Assembly (NCBI GenBank): GCA_030407005.1
Contig: JAUDYN010000001.1
Coordinates: forward strand, 1,922,001-1,986,000
DNA length: 64,000 bases
Direction: 5' to 3'
Origin: Desarmillaria ectypa
Lineage: Eukaryota > Basidiomycota > Agaricomycetes > Agaricales > Physalacriaceae
Below, in pieces: positions 1 through 12,535 of this stretch; positions within the stretch are counted from its first letter, which is position 1; the number at the start of each line of letters is the position of its first letter. A program made the position numbers and the translations under genes. The notes beneath the pieces were generated by a model, which was not told the DNA's origin, made no database searches, and was given only the letters and a program-made list of their open reading frames with translations.

Positions 1-1019
1 CAGCATCATTCAGTACCTTTCATATTTGAACAACACAGTGGAACTCCAAACGGAAGAATATCGCACCACTGTCGGCGATTTACCGCCCAATTCGAAGACG
101 CAAGGTTTCAAGTGTTTACCGGCCTCTTGTGCTAGAATTCTGCCAACTCTATGACTTCCTGTAAACTAATACGAATATTCAATGTCGGTGATTAGAAAAA
201 ATGACATTGTGTACGAACATTGAGCATTCGTATCTTGGGATTAGCAACGATGCTGGCAGTCACTTCTGGCGACGACTCTCGTGACATTGATATAAAGTTG
301 AGGACACCCTTCGGGAGCCCAGCCTGTACAAAGACACCTTCATGCTCGCAATAGGTTCGAAGATCGAGAATCTGACCTCGTGAAATAGTTCAGCAACAAG
401 GGCTTGAGTTCGCGGACTGTGCTCGGAACTCTTGAGGATGACCGTATTGCCACAAACAATAGGAACCATAACTGCACGTATACTAAGCACAAACGGAGCA
501 TTCCAAGGTGCAATACCTAGGCTGAAATTCGTAAGTGGAGCGCGAATACGCAAGGAAAGGAAGCCCTTACATGACGCCTACGGGACGGCGCTGAACCATG
601 ACATGACCACCAGCGTCACTTGGGAAAGCTTCCCCTTTTAGTTCTCTAACCATGGTCGCCGCCGAAAGCAGATAGTTTTGAGTGAATGCCCAATTGAAGT
701 AACTCCAATCAGAGGTTGCTGCAGTCTCTGCAGCGATGGCTTCCTGGACCTTGTGCATATACATTTCTGAGGCGACAATCTGAGCAGCTTTCAAGAAGAT
801 ATTCTGTCTGACAGCGTAATCGGAATTCTCCCATATCAAGAACGCTTGATGAGCGGTATCGACAACCTCGCGACAGTCTTCTATCGTTGCAGATGCAGAT
901 ATACCCGATACAGCTCCCGTGTACGGATTTCGCACTTCGAACATGGATCCAGATTTCGACGGCTTCCACTCGCCATTGACGAAAAGTGGGGTGAAAGGGA
1001 GATCTTGTGGAGTGGCCAT
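1..1019 (-). CDS. NAD(P)-dependent aldehyde dehydrogenase (vanillin/salicylaldehyde DH-like), 3' part beyond window
   Basis: Oxidises an aldehyde to the acid. The N-terminal substrate-binding half reads [12 protein letters not shown] near residues 12-23. A spliced junction then gives [16 protein letters not shown], the Rossmann cofactor-binding entry. [17 protein letters not shown] follows, with the NAD(P)-binding lysine. Further introns near 210-185 lead to [12 protein letters not shown], which holds the general-base glutamate of the family. The catalytic cysteine and C-terminus lie left of base 1, so the gene is truncated by the window. I chose the ATG at 1019; the upstream in-frame GTG at 1034 is not a likely eukaryotic start. 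The closest remembered fungal relatives are the vanillin/salicylaldehyde dehydrogenase type, but the substrate cannot be set from sequence. It is divergent from COG2 across a 1.5-kb gap. Confidence 0.9.
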
Positions 1020-2556
1020 TGCGGGAGTTGTCACTATCGATACCGATTCAGCTGAGTTCCTGCTTTATATCAAAATATGGGGGCCAAAAGAAGGTTACCC
1101 TGCACTTACCACATGGTAGGGACCAGTTCCGACACGAATTCATAAGATTGTGGATGATCACTGATAAATCGGCAAACTATGTGCTAAGGTTTTGAGACCT
1201 TAACGGTACAATGCAGCCGTTTGGGCATAAGATAGTTGACGTCAGATCACAGATGCAGGCACAAATACCCACGAACAGCGCCGTCAGAAGGTAATCATGG
1301 GAGCGCGCTGACTCACAATTGAGGTCGGATGACAAAATGAGGTAAGTGTAGATGGTCGGATGTGCATCGAAAAAGTAGGTGTTCACAGCTGAAGCACTGA
1401 CGTTAATTATTGATACCGTTCACATATAGGAATGTTCTCGAGTTCTTCAGGTTTTCAATACTTCTTCATACTCTCGCAAGACCAAGACCTACTCAAATGA
1501 ATGAGTCCATAACTCTTGTCTTTGATCATGAGTATCAAGTCACCTCCTGATCTAGGCGAGAAAACAGGACACCCTTGGAATTGTCCAAGCAAGTTCTCAT
1601 GGCGGTAGGTGAGTAAGTACTAGGATATTGTTTCCACTTTGTTACCAGAATTGAGAGTTCTTCTAGTCCTATGGCGAAGCTTGAGTCACAGCATATACCA
1701 ACCAAGCGTGGTGAATGCTCTGATGTAATATGATGTGTCCGTCGTCGGCCGTCTTCGCGAATTCAGGCATTCTCTGTGCCAGGATTGGGAAAAATATATT
1801 TCTCTTCGATGGTATGATGCATACACTGGATGAAAGAAAATGTATTTTCACCTAAAAATATGCCAAGTTTTTTCAGTTTATTTTATTAAAAAAGATACTC
1901 GAAGTAATTTTAATTCTTTTACTATTTTCTGCAAAATTTTCCAAATACAGTGAAAAGTTCTGAATATGTATACAGATTTTTCTACAAAAATAATGAAAAG
2001 AAACTTTGAATATTCTCTGTGTATTTAGAGGTAAAAATACTCTAATTTTAGTGCAGTGATAGTTAAATCTGTAAGTCAGTTTTGAAATGTCGCCTCTTGT
2101 AATAGATGCGCATTCACGAACGCTCGAATGGGCGGGCAGTTTCCAGTCTGATACAAAGAGAGCGATAGACCGCGCTTATTGAAGGAACCGTGCAAGCTGC
2201 AAACAGGGCATATGTAGAAAAATGGCTCAGAAAAACGGACATCATAGAGAGTATTGACTGTAAGTGAAAATCAGAAGATTGCTGGTGATCTTCATTTCTA
2301 CACGTACATTCAACTTCAAACCATTCGTGGAAATTGCACTTTTTGTTGCTCAACTGCATACAATCAGCACGTACCGGTGAGGAAAAAAGTTACATGAACT
2401 CACACTATCCCATCTGGCGTCGCTGTTTAAACTCATCCTGGAGAGCGAGAGGAAGGGCTTGAGGAGAGCCCCTCTCATGGTTGCACGGAAGGAGCCGCGT
2501 TATTTACCTTGTCGCTTAAGTTCAAACAACCGCCATTCACCCACGACGACGACGCG
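1020..2556. other. Intergenic region between divergent ALDH and COG2 genes
   Basis: I see no gene, tRNA or structured RNA here. Short open frames near 1177-1386, 1669-1851 and 2114-2359 have no recognisable domain and no coding continuity. A strongly AT-rich island spans roughly 1851-2085. The upstream regions of both flanking genes must lie here. Confidence 0.6.
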
Positions 2557-5500
2557 ATGAACGGGGATGAGGCGGGTTCGTCGAGGGACCCATTTCAACT
2601 GGACCGTTTGGCAGAAGAGCTCGTCACTCGCGAACTGTTGCATCCACACGATATTGACGATGAGGAAAGCAACCACGATCTTCCCGTCTTCGTACCTCTC
2701 TCGCACAGTAATCCCTACCTCACGGCCAATGTATTCGACATTGAGCAATTTCTTCTCTCCCGTTCGCACACTTCGTTACAGGACTTGCGGTCAGAACTGA
2801 GAGACTATTTGGCTACGCTAAAGGAAGAACTGGTGAAGCTCATCAACGATGACTATGAGGCCTTCATCAGCCTAAGTACCGATTTGAGGGGTGAGGGCGT
2901 TCGTTTGAAAAAGATCAAAACGCCCCTGGGGGGTTTGAGGATGCAGATTCAAGTACGTATCTCTCTGGCCCTTATGATCACACATACACTAACCCGCCTT
3001 AGCATTCCAAAGCGGAACTGCAGGTCATACAGGATGCTATCAAACAGAAGCTGGAGAAGCGTGCCATCCTCAGAGAAGAAAAGGTGTGGTTGCCATTTTG
3101 TTTCAGTAGTATTTGCCTGAAAGTATCCAGGCTCTCTTGCACCTTTTACTCAAAATTTCCGAGTCCGTGACGCGTCTTGAAGGCCTTTTGCTCATCTCAT
3201 CACCCTCCAATGATGTATCAGAGCCAGCGAATGATTCGGCGGCCCGACTACACTCAGAAGACATGAACGATGATAAGTCAGTGAGGTTTTGTGTTGCCTC
3301 TATATCGTACTCAATTTCCATGTGAAGAACACGTGGCAATCAAGCGAAACATTTGCATCGGATAGCTGCGGAGTACACTCAGCTCCTGTATCATGCTTCC
3401 AAAGCCTGGGCAGACAAGTGTGTTTTTGTGGACGAAGTTCAATGGGTCTGCGTTCTTTGCACCGCGCTCAGAAGCTGCATCCTTACAAGTTTGTTTGCAG
3501 CGCATTGATAGAATTCAGTCTACATTGTCATCCGACTTGGACCACCACTTCAGTGCAACCCTGATCGCGTTTACGGAAAGTACCAAGGTTTTGGAAGTCG
3601 ATAAAGCGAAGCTGCTGGATGATTTGACGGAATGTCTTCGCACTTACGATATGCTAGGGCTTTGGGGAGACGCGGAAGACGTTATCAGGCGCGATGTTGT
3701 TCGCCGTTTCGTTAGAAAAGTAAGACATTCATGTTCTCCAAATTTCTTTTCTCAGATCGTGACAGACTGTATATGCTGGCGCTCTCACTGCTCCTCATTC
3801 ACCTCTTATCCCCCATACCCCTTTCAATTCAACAGCACCTGCGTTTTTATCATCAATATCCTCACTACCCCGAACACCATATACACCCTTCACTGCTTTC
3901 CCACTGAAGAGCTCTTTACCACATTCGTACAACCTTGACAAATCCATGTCGCCGTTCTACCATCTTCTAGAGCAAAGTGACGAACCGTTGGCCAAACTAT
4001 ACGATCAAATCTTACGGTTCGTTGAGAGAGATCTACGTAGGATCATGGACATCGCGGATAAGGCTGCGGTCAAATCCTTTCCCGCTGCTAGAGCGGGCAC
4101 TCCACAAATGTCTTCATTCAATATCAACGGTAATGATAAGGGATTCAACATAATGGCAAATGTTGTCTGGGATGAATTTGGGAGGGCCATCATGGATGAG
4201 CTGGGCGGAGTCATATTCTCCGCAGGCAAGCCCGATGTCTTTCGAAAGGTGACCTTCCTTGTCAACTTTTTGTGCATTCACTAAGACCCCTTCGCGTCAG
4301 AACCATGAAATAACTCAAGCATTCATACGCTCCCTGGAGTTTTTGGCGCCATCCGCGCACTCTGTTGAATGCATGAGAGCCCATAACGTTTATAGTGCCT
4401 TTGAGCGGCGCTGGCAGCTTCCCGTCTACTTTCAGATGCGATGGAAGGAAATCGTCACCAAATTGGAAGATTCTCTTTCCAATACTCGGGTAGAACCGAC
4501 TTCCGCGAAAGGTATTGTTTCGAAGCCAACAAGTTCCCAACCACCTCTTATCATGTTCAAGGCAGTGCTCCATTCGTGACAGCACAGGCTGTGGCTACTT
4601 GGATGGCCGTCGCCGCGTGTTGGAGTGCCGAGGTTTACATTCCGGATTTGAGCTATAGGTTCTGGAGATTGACTTTACAGGTGCGATACAACAAAATCTT
4701 TCTCTATCTCGCCTAGTTCACTGACGACCACCAGCTTCTCAGCCGGTATAAAACGTGGTTGGAACAGAACCTCGTTGGAATGGAGAGAGCACTCGTTGTT
4801 GTAGCACCCCCAGTAATTCTACTTCTTTCTGTGAAGATGAGAAGCTCAGTTTGATGTAGACTTCTGACGTCCCCCCTCGTTCATCAACACCTGTATCTAA
4901 CGAAGGCTCGTCTGCCGATAATGCCTCGCTTGATGACGCGTCGTTACGCCAATACGCGGCTGCTATTTCTGATATAAAGACTCTCCAGTCTTGCATCTTA
5001 ACCCTCTGGCGCGAACAGATCAGTATGATGCTCCCTGAGCCCTCGGATGGCGCTCAAGATGACTTGATTGAGTCTGAAGGTAAATCTGCTTTGTCGTACT
5101 TCGTGGTTTGTTTAACTCATCCGCTGATGGCCAAGAGGTGCTTCAGCGGTCGCTGTCTTCTCTCGTGTCCATGACCCCCTCTATGTCTTTGCATATCATC
5201 TCAATTTTGACAAAACGGTGTTGTGATGCGCTTCTTCCGGTTCGGTCCATTCCGTCTCAATTCAGAGCAACATCAAATAAACAGATGCCGACGGAACCAA
5301 GTCACTTTGTGTTTTCCATTCTGCGACCTGTCAAAGTTTTCTTTGGTATAGGTACAAGTAATAGCGCTGGGACATCACTAAAGGTCGACTTTCTGCCTTC
5401 TGCTTCCGCCGAAGTGTTTGAGAACGTCTGTCAAAGGTTGGTCATTGTGATGCTCATATTCCGCGCACTTAGCTGGTTACAGATATGTCCATTATGTAAC

Positions 5501-5802
5501 GGCCATGAAGAAAACCGAGGAGTCGTTGCGACGACTCAAACGAGGGAGAAAACCGACATTTTCTCTCTTTGGAAGTTCTACCGCTGGTGCAGATGACGAG
5601 GCGAAGGATGAAGAGCGAATCAGAACTCAGATGATTCTTGACGTGGAGGCGTTTGGAAAGGATGCTGAGAGTATTGGCGTGAAATTGGATTCAAGCGAAT
5701 CGTACAGAGTACTGTCTACCTTGGTGCAAGCAGTAGACAGTAAGCTTTACTATCTTTCCTTCTTGTCACAGTACTGACTCGGTATCAGGTGAAGCTTCCT
5801 AG
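2557..5802 (+). CDS. COG2: Conserved oligomeric Golgi complex subunit 2
   Basis: COG2 is a lobe-A subunit of the COG tether, which captures retrograde vesicles at the Golgi. The N-terminal COG2 domain is clear: PFQLDRLAEELVTRELLHP, then FDIEQFLLSRSHTSLQDLR, then LKEELVKLINDDYEAF and LSTDLRGEG. After splicing come FVDEVQWRIDRIQSTLSSDL (the reading resumes near 3420 and 3495) and the LTECLRTYDMLGLWGDAEDV segment. The C-terminal domain follows from about 3950 onward. At least eight introns are needed. I chose ATG 2557 because the frame upstream offers only TTG. The last exon joins at about 5788 to end ..VDSEAS at 5802. The 3' end is convergent with CWC22, 190 bp away. The family assignment is firm; internal exon borders are partly inferred. 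Confidence 0.9.
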
Positions 5803-5992
5803 CGCCTTCGAACTTCGAAGCACAGGGTGTATGTATTTGCTCAGCACTATTTAATATTATACCATTGACCCCGATACTTTAATCTTGTCTATTATGTGAA
5901 TACGCGACAAAACTACTGGTATACTTCAAATTACCTTCATTCAGCTTGTCCATTGTCTCAAATACGGATGAACAAAATACAGTACGGATTAA

Positions 5993-8720
5993 CTAGTATC
6001 GCCGTCGTTGATACTGATCGCGGCTATCCACAGGAGGCATCCGCCCTGGCGCGGGTGATAGAGAGCCCCTCCTCCGCCCTTCTGTCTCCCACCGTCCGTA
6101 ATTACTGCTTTTCGGCGGCGGAGATACAGACATACGCCTCGAGTCCCGTCGCAGGGAACGGGAACGTGACCTATATCGAGATCGAGGAAGGGGCGAAGGA
6201 GATGGAGGGCGACGACTATCAGGAGAGGCACCCCGTCTATATCCGTCAGATCGGCGAGGAGAGGGGGATATGGGGGAACGTGCACGACGAGATGAAGAGA
6301 TGTCACGTCTCCGACGCCGCGGCGGCGTTCTTGAATCCTCAGAAGTGGAATGTCTACGACGTCGAGGAGGCGTAGAACTACGGTGACGCCGACGATCATT
6401 CCTTCGAGAATCCACGGAGCTCGATGAGTCGCTCGACGAATCATCAGATGAACTGTCCGAAGAATCGGAGTCTGAGTCGGACGAATCCGAATCTGAGGAT
6501 TCTGCTTCGAGCATGGCCCGACGTTGCTCCATAATGAGCTTGGGTGCATTCTAATGGAAACGTGAGTCTTTAGAACAGCTGATTATGCTTAATAGAGACA
6601 AATACCTTTAAGTACTCTCTCATATCCTCGGTGATGATTCCAAGACCGATACTGGTGAAATAGTTGATAGAGAACCGAGTATTTTTGGGTACGTCAACAG
6701 GGAACATTCCCTGGCAAGCATGCTTCACTTCGGGATCCTTGAACCGTTCGGCCAACGTCTTCAACCCCATGCTCTCCATCATCTCGTTCATCAATATCTT
6801 GACGAAGATACGAGAACTCGAGGTTGTATCATCTTCGTTCATCTTGACACACTCGAGAACCACCCAAGAGATGGAATCGGTAGCCAGAAGATGACCAAAG
6901 AATCGGGCAATATTACGCAGACGATTCGTTTCGTAGCGATGAATCGTGCTGTAGTAATTTCTAAACGCAGTCTCCAGGCAATCGGTCCAAACACGGTTGA
7001 GCTTGCTGAACCGTTCACCGACGTGTCCATAAAACGCCGAATAAGACCTTTCTTGAGAGCAACACTCGATGATCATGTTGACCAATTCAATCTGCAACGT
7101 TAATTGAATAACCTCGGCGGCATAAGTACAAATAATACGAACCTCTTGACCTTCCTCAAGCTGAATCTTCAACAGTTTGTGAACAGCTTCTTCGTATACC
7201 AGGGCATTCATAATCGTCAGATAAATCGTCCTACGAAGGTTCACCAAATTTGTTTCAGTGCGATCTTCGATGCCTTCCTTGGTCTCAGCAACTTTACCAT
7301 TCGTCAGAAAGTGGCCAAAGAGGGTGGTGTGTAACAACTGACCTTCCTCGTCGCCTGATTCATCGCTAGATTCGTCTGACCCAGACTCTTCATCGTCTTC
7401 GCCCAGAATTTCGGCTTTGATCTCCTTGTATCGTTCCTCATGTTTGGAATAGTCAGGGTCAAATTTGAAGATATCTGAGTGGACTTGAGCAAACGATAGA
7501 AGATCTAACAAGAAGCGTACATACTAAGGCCTTCCTGGACTTGCAAGTCTTGCTCCAGCTGTATCTCGTGAGTGATTTGTTCATCTTCTTCAACCAAATC
7601 CAAACCCTCGGGAAGGATAGGATTATCTTTGTACTTGTCTTTTCTGACCTGCATTAACACTTCGATCATGTACTGCACACGCTGGCTGATGCTGCCTTCG
7701 TTGAGCACTGCGCGGAATCGCTCAAACACGGTGGCATTTGCTTTTGGAGAATTTTCCGCAAGGAATGCACCAACTTCTCGCATAAAACCAACGGCAATTT
7801 CAATCGAGTCATTGGTGGGTCGTTCGAGGAGAAGGACGATGATTTGGAGAGCAATGATTTCATGAGCAACGACTTGGTTGACGAGGTGAGCAATGAACGT
7901 CGTGGTAGAGTGGCAAACGATCTGTAAGCGATATGAATCATTAAATCGTCCGGAGAAAAGGAAACGTGGTCGTACCTTGTCGTTCCTTTTGAAGGCGCGG
8001 CGGAATTGACTTATAAGCCTAGTGAGGAGTAATTCTCCTACCTGAGGAAGTTTGGTGTTGATGATTGCCACGAGTGCAGCGAACACAGGCGTAAATGGTA
8101 AACTGGCTGCCTGGGCTTTCATGATGCTCCTTGCGAACAACCCACGACCACGGATGAGATTCTCCGCAAACATCTCTGGCACAACCTCCTTGATATTGAC
8201 GATGTTGACACGATTGACAATACCGGTAATGGATTTTCGAAGGGCATCCCATGAAAGTCGTTGATACTCCGGACTGGCCTTATCACTCGAAGCGGCTTCC
8301 TGGAGTGCGCGAAGCCGCGCAGGGGGCAGATACACTCCGCCCGAGCGAGATCCAACAAGCTTTGCAAACTCGGCCTTGGCGTCGAACTCTTTTTCATTCC
8401 AGTTGTCTTTTGCCTTCTCTGCCTTCTCCAACTCCATGGCAGCAACACGGGCAGCTAGTTGGCGTTCACGTTCAGCCCGGCGGACAGGGTCAGCATCGCT
8501 GACTCTCGGAAGGTCCAGTCTTGACCGTGGAGGTGGAGGAGAATTCGACCTTCGACGAGCTGATGGCGGTTCGTCGTTGCGATTTTCAGAGGTTGAACGA
8601 GACCTAAACACGCATTTAGCAAGCGGATAACTGTAAAAAATGAACGAAAAGATACCGTTTTCTCTTAGTCGATATGTGGTCAGAATCATTCTGGGGCGGG
8701 GTCATTACAGTTGCCGACAT
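5993..8720 (-). CDS. CWC22: Pre-mRNA-splicing factor CWC22 (MIF4G + MA3 + RS tail)
   Basis: CWC22 is a spliceosomal protein that in characterised species recruits eIF4A3 for exon-junction complex assembly. Exon 1 starts at ATG 8720 (MSATVMTPPQNDSDH) and splices to an RS/SP-rich segment. Then comes SGGVYLPPARLRALQEA and the MIF4G domain (NLIRGRGLFARSIMKAQ, LISQFRRAFKRNDK, then an intron near 7923-7977). Another intron near 7510 precedes the MA3 domain, which contains TNLVNLRRTIYLTIMNALVYE and FGHLLATDSISW. After a last intron near 6545-6590 the protein ends in a long acidic-serine and arginine-serine-rich tail to 5993. It is divergent from the LACTB2-like gene, with 166 bp between start codons. 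A possible extra short intron near 7285-7340 leaves a few residues uncertain. Confidence 0.93.
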
Positions 8721-8886
8721 ATTGAACTAGACTCTTCGACGTTGGTGATCAAAAGATGTTGTGCTGTATTTGGCTTCGAGAGCTATCAGTGCACAGCCAC
8801 CCCCGGCTGAATTGTATTACGATGTCGCAATCCTCCCCCTCCGGATATTGAATTTACCGAGCTACTTATCACTAATTCTGCCCCTC

Positions 8887-10036
8887 ATGGATAAGCTGGA
8901 GGCGCTTAGCTCAATATCAAGAGTAAGTCCAAATTCTTTGTAGACACGTTCAGCGCTGTAACATCCTCTCAGCTGAGCGACAATGTCGTCAGAGTCTTAG
9001 GGCAGGTTCGTCTAGTAGTGTCTATCACACCCAAATGTCCTATCTGATATTGGCGTGCAGAATCCCGGAAAGTTCACTCTGCAAGGTGCACTACCTTCCT
9101 TTGTGCACCAGCGCTATCTTATTCTGTACAGGTACCAACACCTATATCATCGGAAAGAGAAACCCGTATGTTCTCGTCGATACAGGGGAAGGCCGCGAAG
9201 AATACATCGCCGTTCTCGAATCCGCTCTCCGAGAGACGGTTGTATCTTCTAATACCGATGAACCCCACATTTCCGACATTATACTCTCCCATTGGCACCA
9301 GGACCATATCCGTGGGCTGCCTTCTGTTCTTGTCCTTCTGAAGCGCTTATGGGATGAAAGAAAACATGCAGGACCGTTCAAGCCCCCTCGTCTGCATAAA
9401 TTCCCCATTCCCGCGGGAACGGTCTCTCCAAAATATCAAGTTCTCTCTTCAGTCGTTGACCGTTTGCCTGCCGGTTCTTTTAGTCCCACTGCTGACAGCA
9501 AACCCTTTCATGACCTTACCGACTCTCAACAATTCTTGGATTTTCGTGTTCTGCATACTCCAGGGCATACCATTGACTCTATCTGCTTGTATATTCCTGA
9601 TGATGAAGCCCTTTACACAGCAGATAGTGTTTTGGGCCAAGGCACAGCGGTTTTCGAGGATCTTTCTCACTACATATCCAGCTTGCGGAAGATGTTGGAT
9701 TTCGACAAGGGCACCCAAACCCCATGTCGATATCGACGTTTGTACCCCGGGCATGGACCAGTAGTCGATGAAGGAGAGCAGGTAATATCTACCTATATTC
9801 GACACCGTATAGAGCGGGAGGAACAGATTGTTGCATTACTTCGTGCCCCCAATCAGCTAGTCTGGACCACCTGGTCGCTTGTTTCGAAGATTTATTCAGC
9901 CTACCCTGAATCTCTGTGGCTCCCTGCAGCTCATAGCGTTGATCTGCATCTGAAGAAGTTGGAGAAAGATGGGGTTGTGAACAGGTTGGACGGTGTAGAC
10001 GAACATACGAGTTGGAGATTGGCTTTGAAGCTCTAG
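8887..10036 (+). CDS. LACTB2: LACTB2-like metallo-beta-lactamase-fold hydrolase
   Basis: Metallo-beta-lactamase-fold enzyme of the LACTB2 group; the animal member is a mitochondrial single-strand endoribonuclease. Three short exons (MDKLEALSSISR; LSDNVVRVLGQ; NPGKFTLQG) precede one long exon. That exon has TNTYIIGKRNPYVLVDTGEG, the metal-binding SHWHQDH motif (HxHxDH), LHTPGHTIDS, YTADSVLGQGTAVFEDL, and YPGHGPV as the last metal ligand region. A C-terminal winged-helix-like tail ends at 10036. Length (about 300 aa) fits the family. I chose ATG 8887 because it gives a short N-terminus like its relatives and splices cleanly. Fungal substrates are not established, so RNA cleavage is inferred from the animal protein. 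The gene is head to head with CWC22. Confidence 0.9.
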
Positions 10037-10273
10037 TAGGGCCTCTGACTGTGTGTTAGGAAGTAGAGAAGACAGTCTTTTAAAAATAACACAAGTACGC
10101 CATCGTATTTCCATAGTAATGGCCAAGGAAGTTTTGCGATCGGATGTTCGGACCGGGAATAGTGCATTCGAAAAGGAAATCTATCCGCACGTGCAGACGA
10201 GAAGAGTGCACGGACACAGGCCAGCTCGTTATCGCCCATTGCCACTTTTCCACCCGCCACCAATCATCCCGTA

Positions 10274-12335
10274 ATGGCCCGTGCGATGTCCATGGCTCCC
10301 CCGCCCTCTCCTCGGGAGACCAGACGGTCAGGTCGTCGCTCAGCACAGTCCGGCTCTACTAGCTCGTCTAAATCTCCAGATTCAGAAACTGTTCCTCGTT
10401 CGAAAGACGGGTCGCAGCGTCCATCCCTTTCGATGCATAATAGCAGCAGCAGAAATAAGCGTCCCAAGCAGGAAGAGGCAGATGACGCTGTCAATGAGCG
10501 AAAGAACGGCCATGCTGGGTCTACAAGCTCGTCGAGCTCGACCCAGGGTGCATCCAATGGTCGCTCGCGACGTAAAACAAAGGACAAGGATAAGGACATC
10601 CACGTAGAGGATCCTGCTGATACCATCACTGAGGAACCTCTACAAGAAGCAGGAGAGGAGGAGGAGGAGCAGGGCATTACACGCTGCGTCTGTGGTAGCA
10701 CTGGTGCGTCAGTCGTCTCCCTTTTTTGTTTCACGTTCTTAGAAACACCGAAAAGGCGAAGACGACCCCGATGCTGGAGAATTCATGGTCCAATGCGAAA
10801 CATGCAAAGTTTGGCAGCACGGCTTGTGTATGGGTTACGAATCGGAAGATCAGCTCCAGAACGACGACTACTACTGCGAGCTATGCAGACCCGATCTTCA
10901 TGCAGACCTCCTCAAGTATGATTATTGTCCTTCATATATGCTATTCGTTAAGCATGTCTCTCAGGAAAAAACCCCGCAAGGTCCGACAATCCTCCACAGC
11001 TTCCCACCATACCGTGGTCGGGAATCGTTTGTCTCGCTCAAGGTCTCCTTCCCACACCATGAAACAGCAATCCAAACGGCGGAATACCATGAATAGCCGA
11101 GATGCTGCATTTGACGAGAATCTGAAGGAGATATTAGAAACCACCGCTGCAGAAGCCGACGCTGTATTCGATACCAAAAGCGTTCACTCGAACGCAAATG
11201 AGGATGAGGAGGTGGATGTGGGTACTACGAACCGTAGAAAGCGCAAACGCAAAGAAGACGACGTGTAAGTAGAATTTCTCCCTCAAAGAGGCATACGCTC
11301 ATCCATTTCACGCCTCTTTTCAGCCCACCCAACAAGCGAACGCGATCAACTTCGATAGTATCGGATCGGCGAGCGGTGTCAGTTCTTGCGCGGGACGAAA
11401 CACCTGTTCAAAGTGCACCCGTCAAAACACCTGCCTTGTCGGCACCCCAACCGAAAGCTCGTGGCAAACGCGGGGGTCGCAAAGGGGCCGTGCATACCGA
11501 ACCCGTGGTCAATGAAAATGGAGAAGGTATGATCCTTTCTCGATTGCCCAGAACTCTCCGATATTCATCAGCTACCACAGTTGTTGCACCTCCAACGAAA
11601 CGGCAAGGTGGTGGTGGCCGGGGGAAAGGCGCGCATGCCAGGAGGATTCAAAATGCATCCACAGCTCCTGCGAGTGCTGTACACGACGGTCGTCGCAACC
11701 AAGGCAATGGACCCAATGGTACTGGTGGGCCGTCTGCCGCCGGGGAAAGCTCACGCGCATACCGCAACTCGCATGCTTATGTTGTATCTCAACAGCCTTT
11801 GCTAACTTCATGGGGTTTGCCAGATTATCTAGCGCATCTAGAGGAGATATTTCCCACACCGGCTCCTACACCTTTGGACGTACCGTCTAGCGGCGACAAC
11901 GGGATTGAAATTAATCAGGAGAGAGGTGTAAAGACGAAGTGGCCTGGAAAGAGGATGAGTGTGGGCGACATGAATAAAAGAGTACGGACGCTGGTGGAGT
12001 GGGTAGGCAGAGAACAAGCGAGTGCGCAGGAGAGGATGCGCCGTCGCGATGCTCTGGAGAAGGCTCTCAAACAAGTACAGGCTGGGGAAGAGAATGTCCA
12101 GATGCGCGATGAGCCGGTCAAAGATGATGCCTCAATGTTCTTGGATGGACAGCCACGAACAGAATCGCCTTTACAGCAACGACCTAACTCGGCGACACCG
12201 CAAGTTCCAATCTCGGAGTCGAAAGCATCTGCGATATTTTTCTGTTCTTCATCGTCCGATACGATGAAACAGATGGAAGGACTGATGGAGGAATTGATTC
12301 GATTCCAAGAGCGATTCGGACGAGGCAGGCACTAG
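10274..12335 (+). CDS. CTI6: PHD-finger protein, Cti6-like subunit of an Rpd3L-type histone deacetylase complex
   Basis: A disordered Ser/Lys/Glu-rich N-terminus (about 135 aa) leads to a PHD finger. Its ligands are TRCVCGSTG, then MVQCETCKVWQHGLC, then YYCELCRPDL, a C4-H-C3 pattern of the Cti6 type that binds methylated H3 tails in yeast. The first intron appears to use the acceptor before base 10756, which restores CVCGSTG-EDDPDAGEF; the nearer AG at 10742 would break the frame. Introns follow near 10918-10966 and 11264-11325. Basic NLS-like runs (RRKRKRKEDD) are next. A conserved-looking C-terminal helix holds TLVEWVGREQASAQERMRRR. A 45-nt segment at about 11527-11571 has splice signals but stays open, so it may or may not be an intron. 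The role in histone deacetylation is inferred from the family. Confidence 0.8.
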
Positions 12336-12535
12336 TAGGAAATGCAGCGATAGAACCTAGTTATCGGTATCGTATTCATAGCTATCGAAAACTTGAATGT
12401 ACAATATTTTATTCCGAGTCTACAAGCACCTAATTGCATCCGGAACCAATATATCGTGGCTTTATTTACCTTTGCTATTCTTTTTATTAGCCGGACCGAG
12501 TCATTTCTGAAAAATAAATTTTGCTTCCTTCTCCC

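Noticed and set aside
5896..6549. Long open frames on both strands opposite the CWC22 C-terminus
   Set aside because: They are shadows of the RS/SP-repeat region; the minus frame at 5993-6532 continues the CWC22 reading with the expected RS tail.
10264..10734. 156-codon minus-strand frame over the PHD gene
   Set aside because: Shadow of the Ser/Glu-rich N-terminus of the Cti6-like protein.
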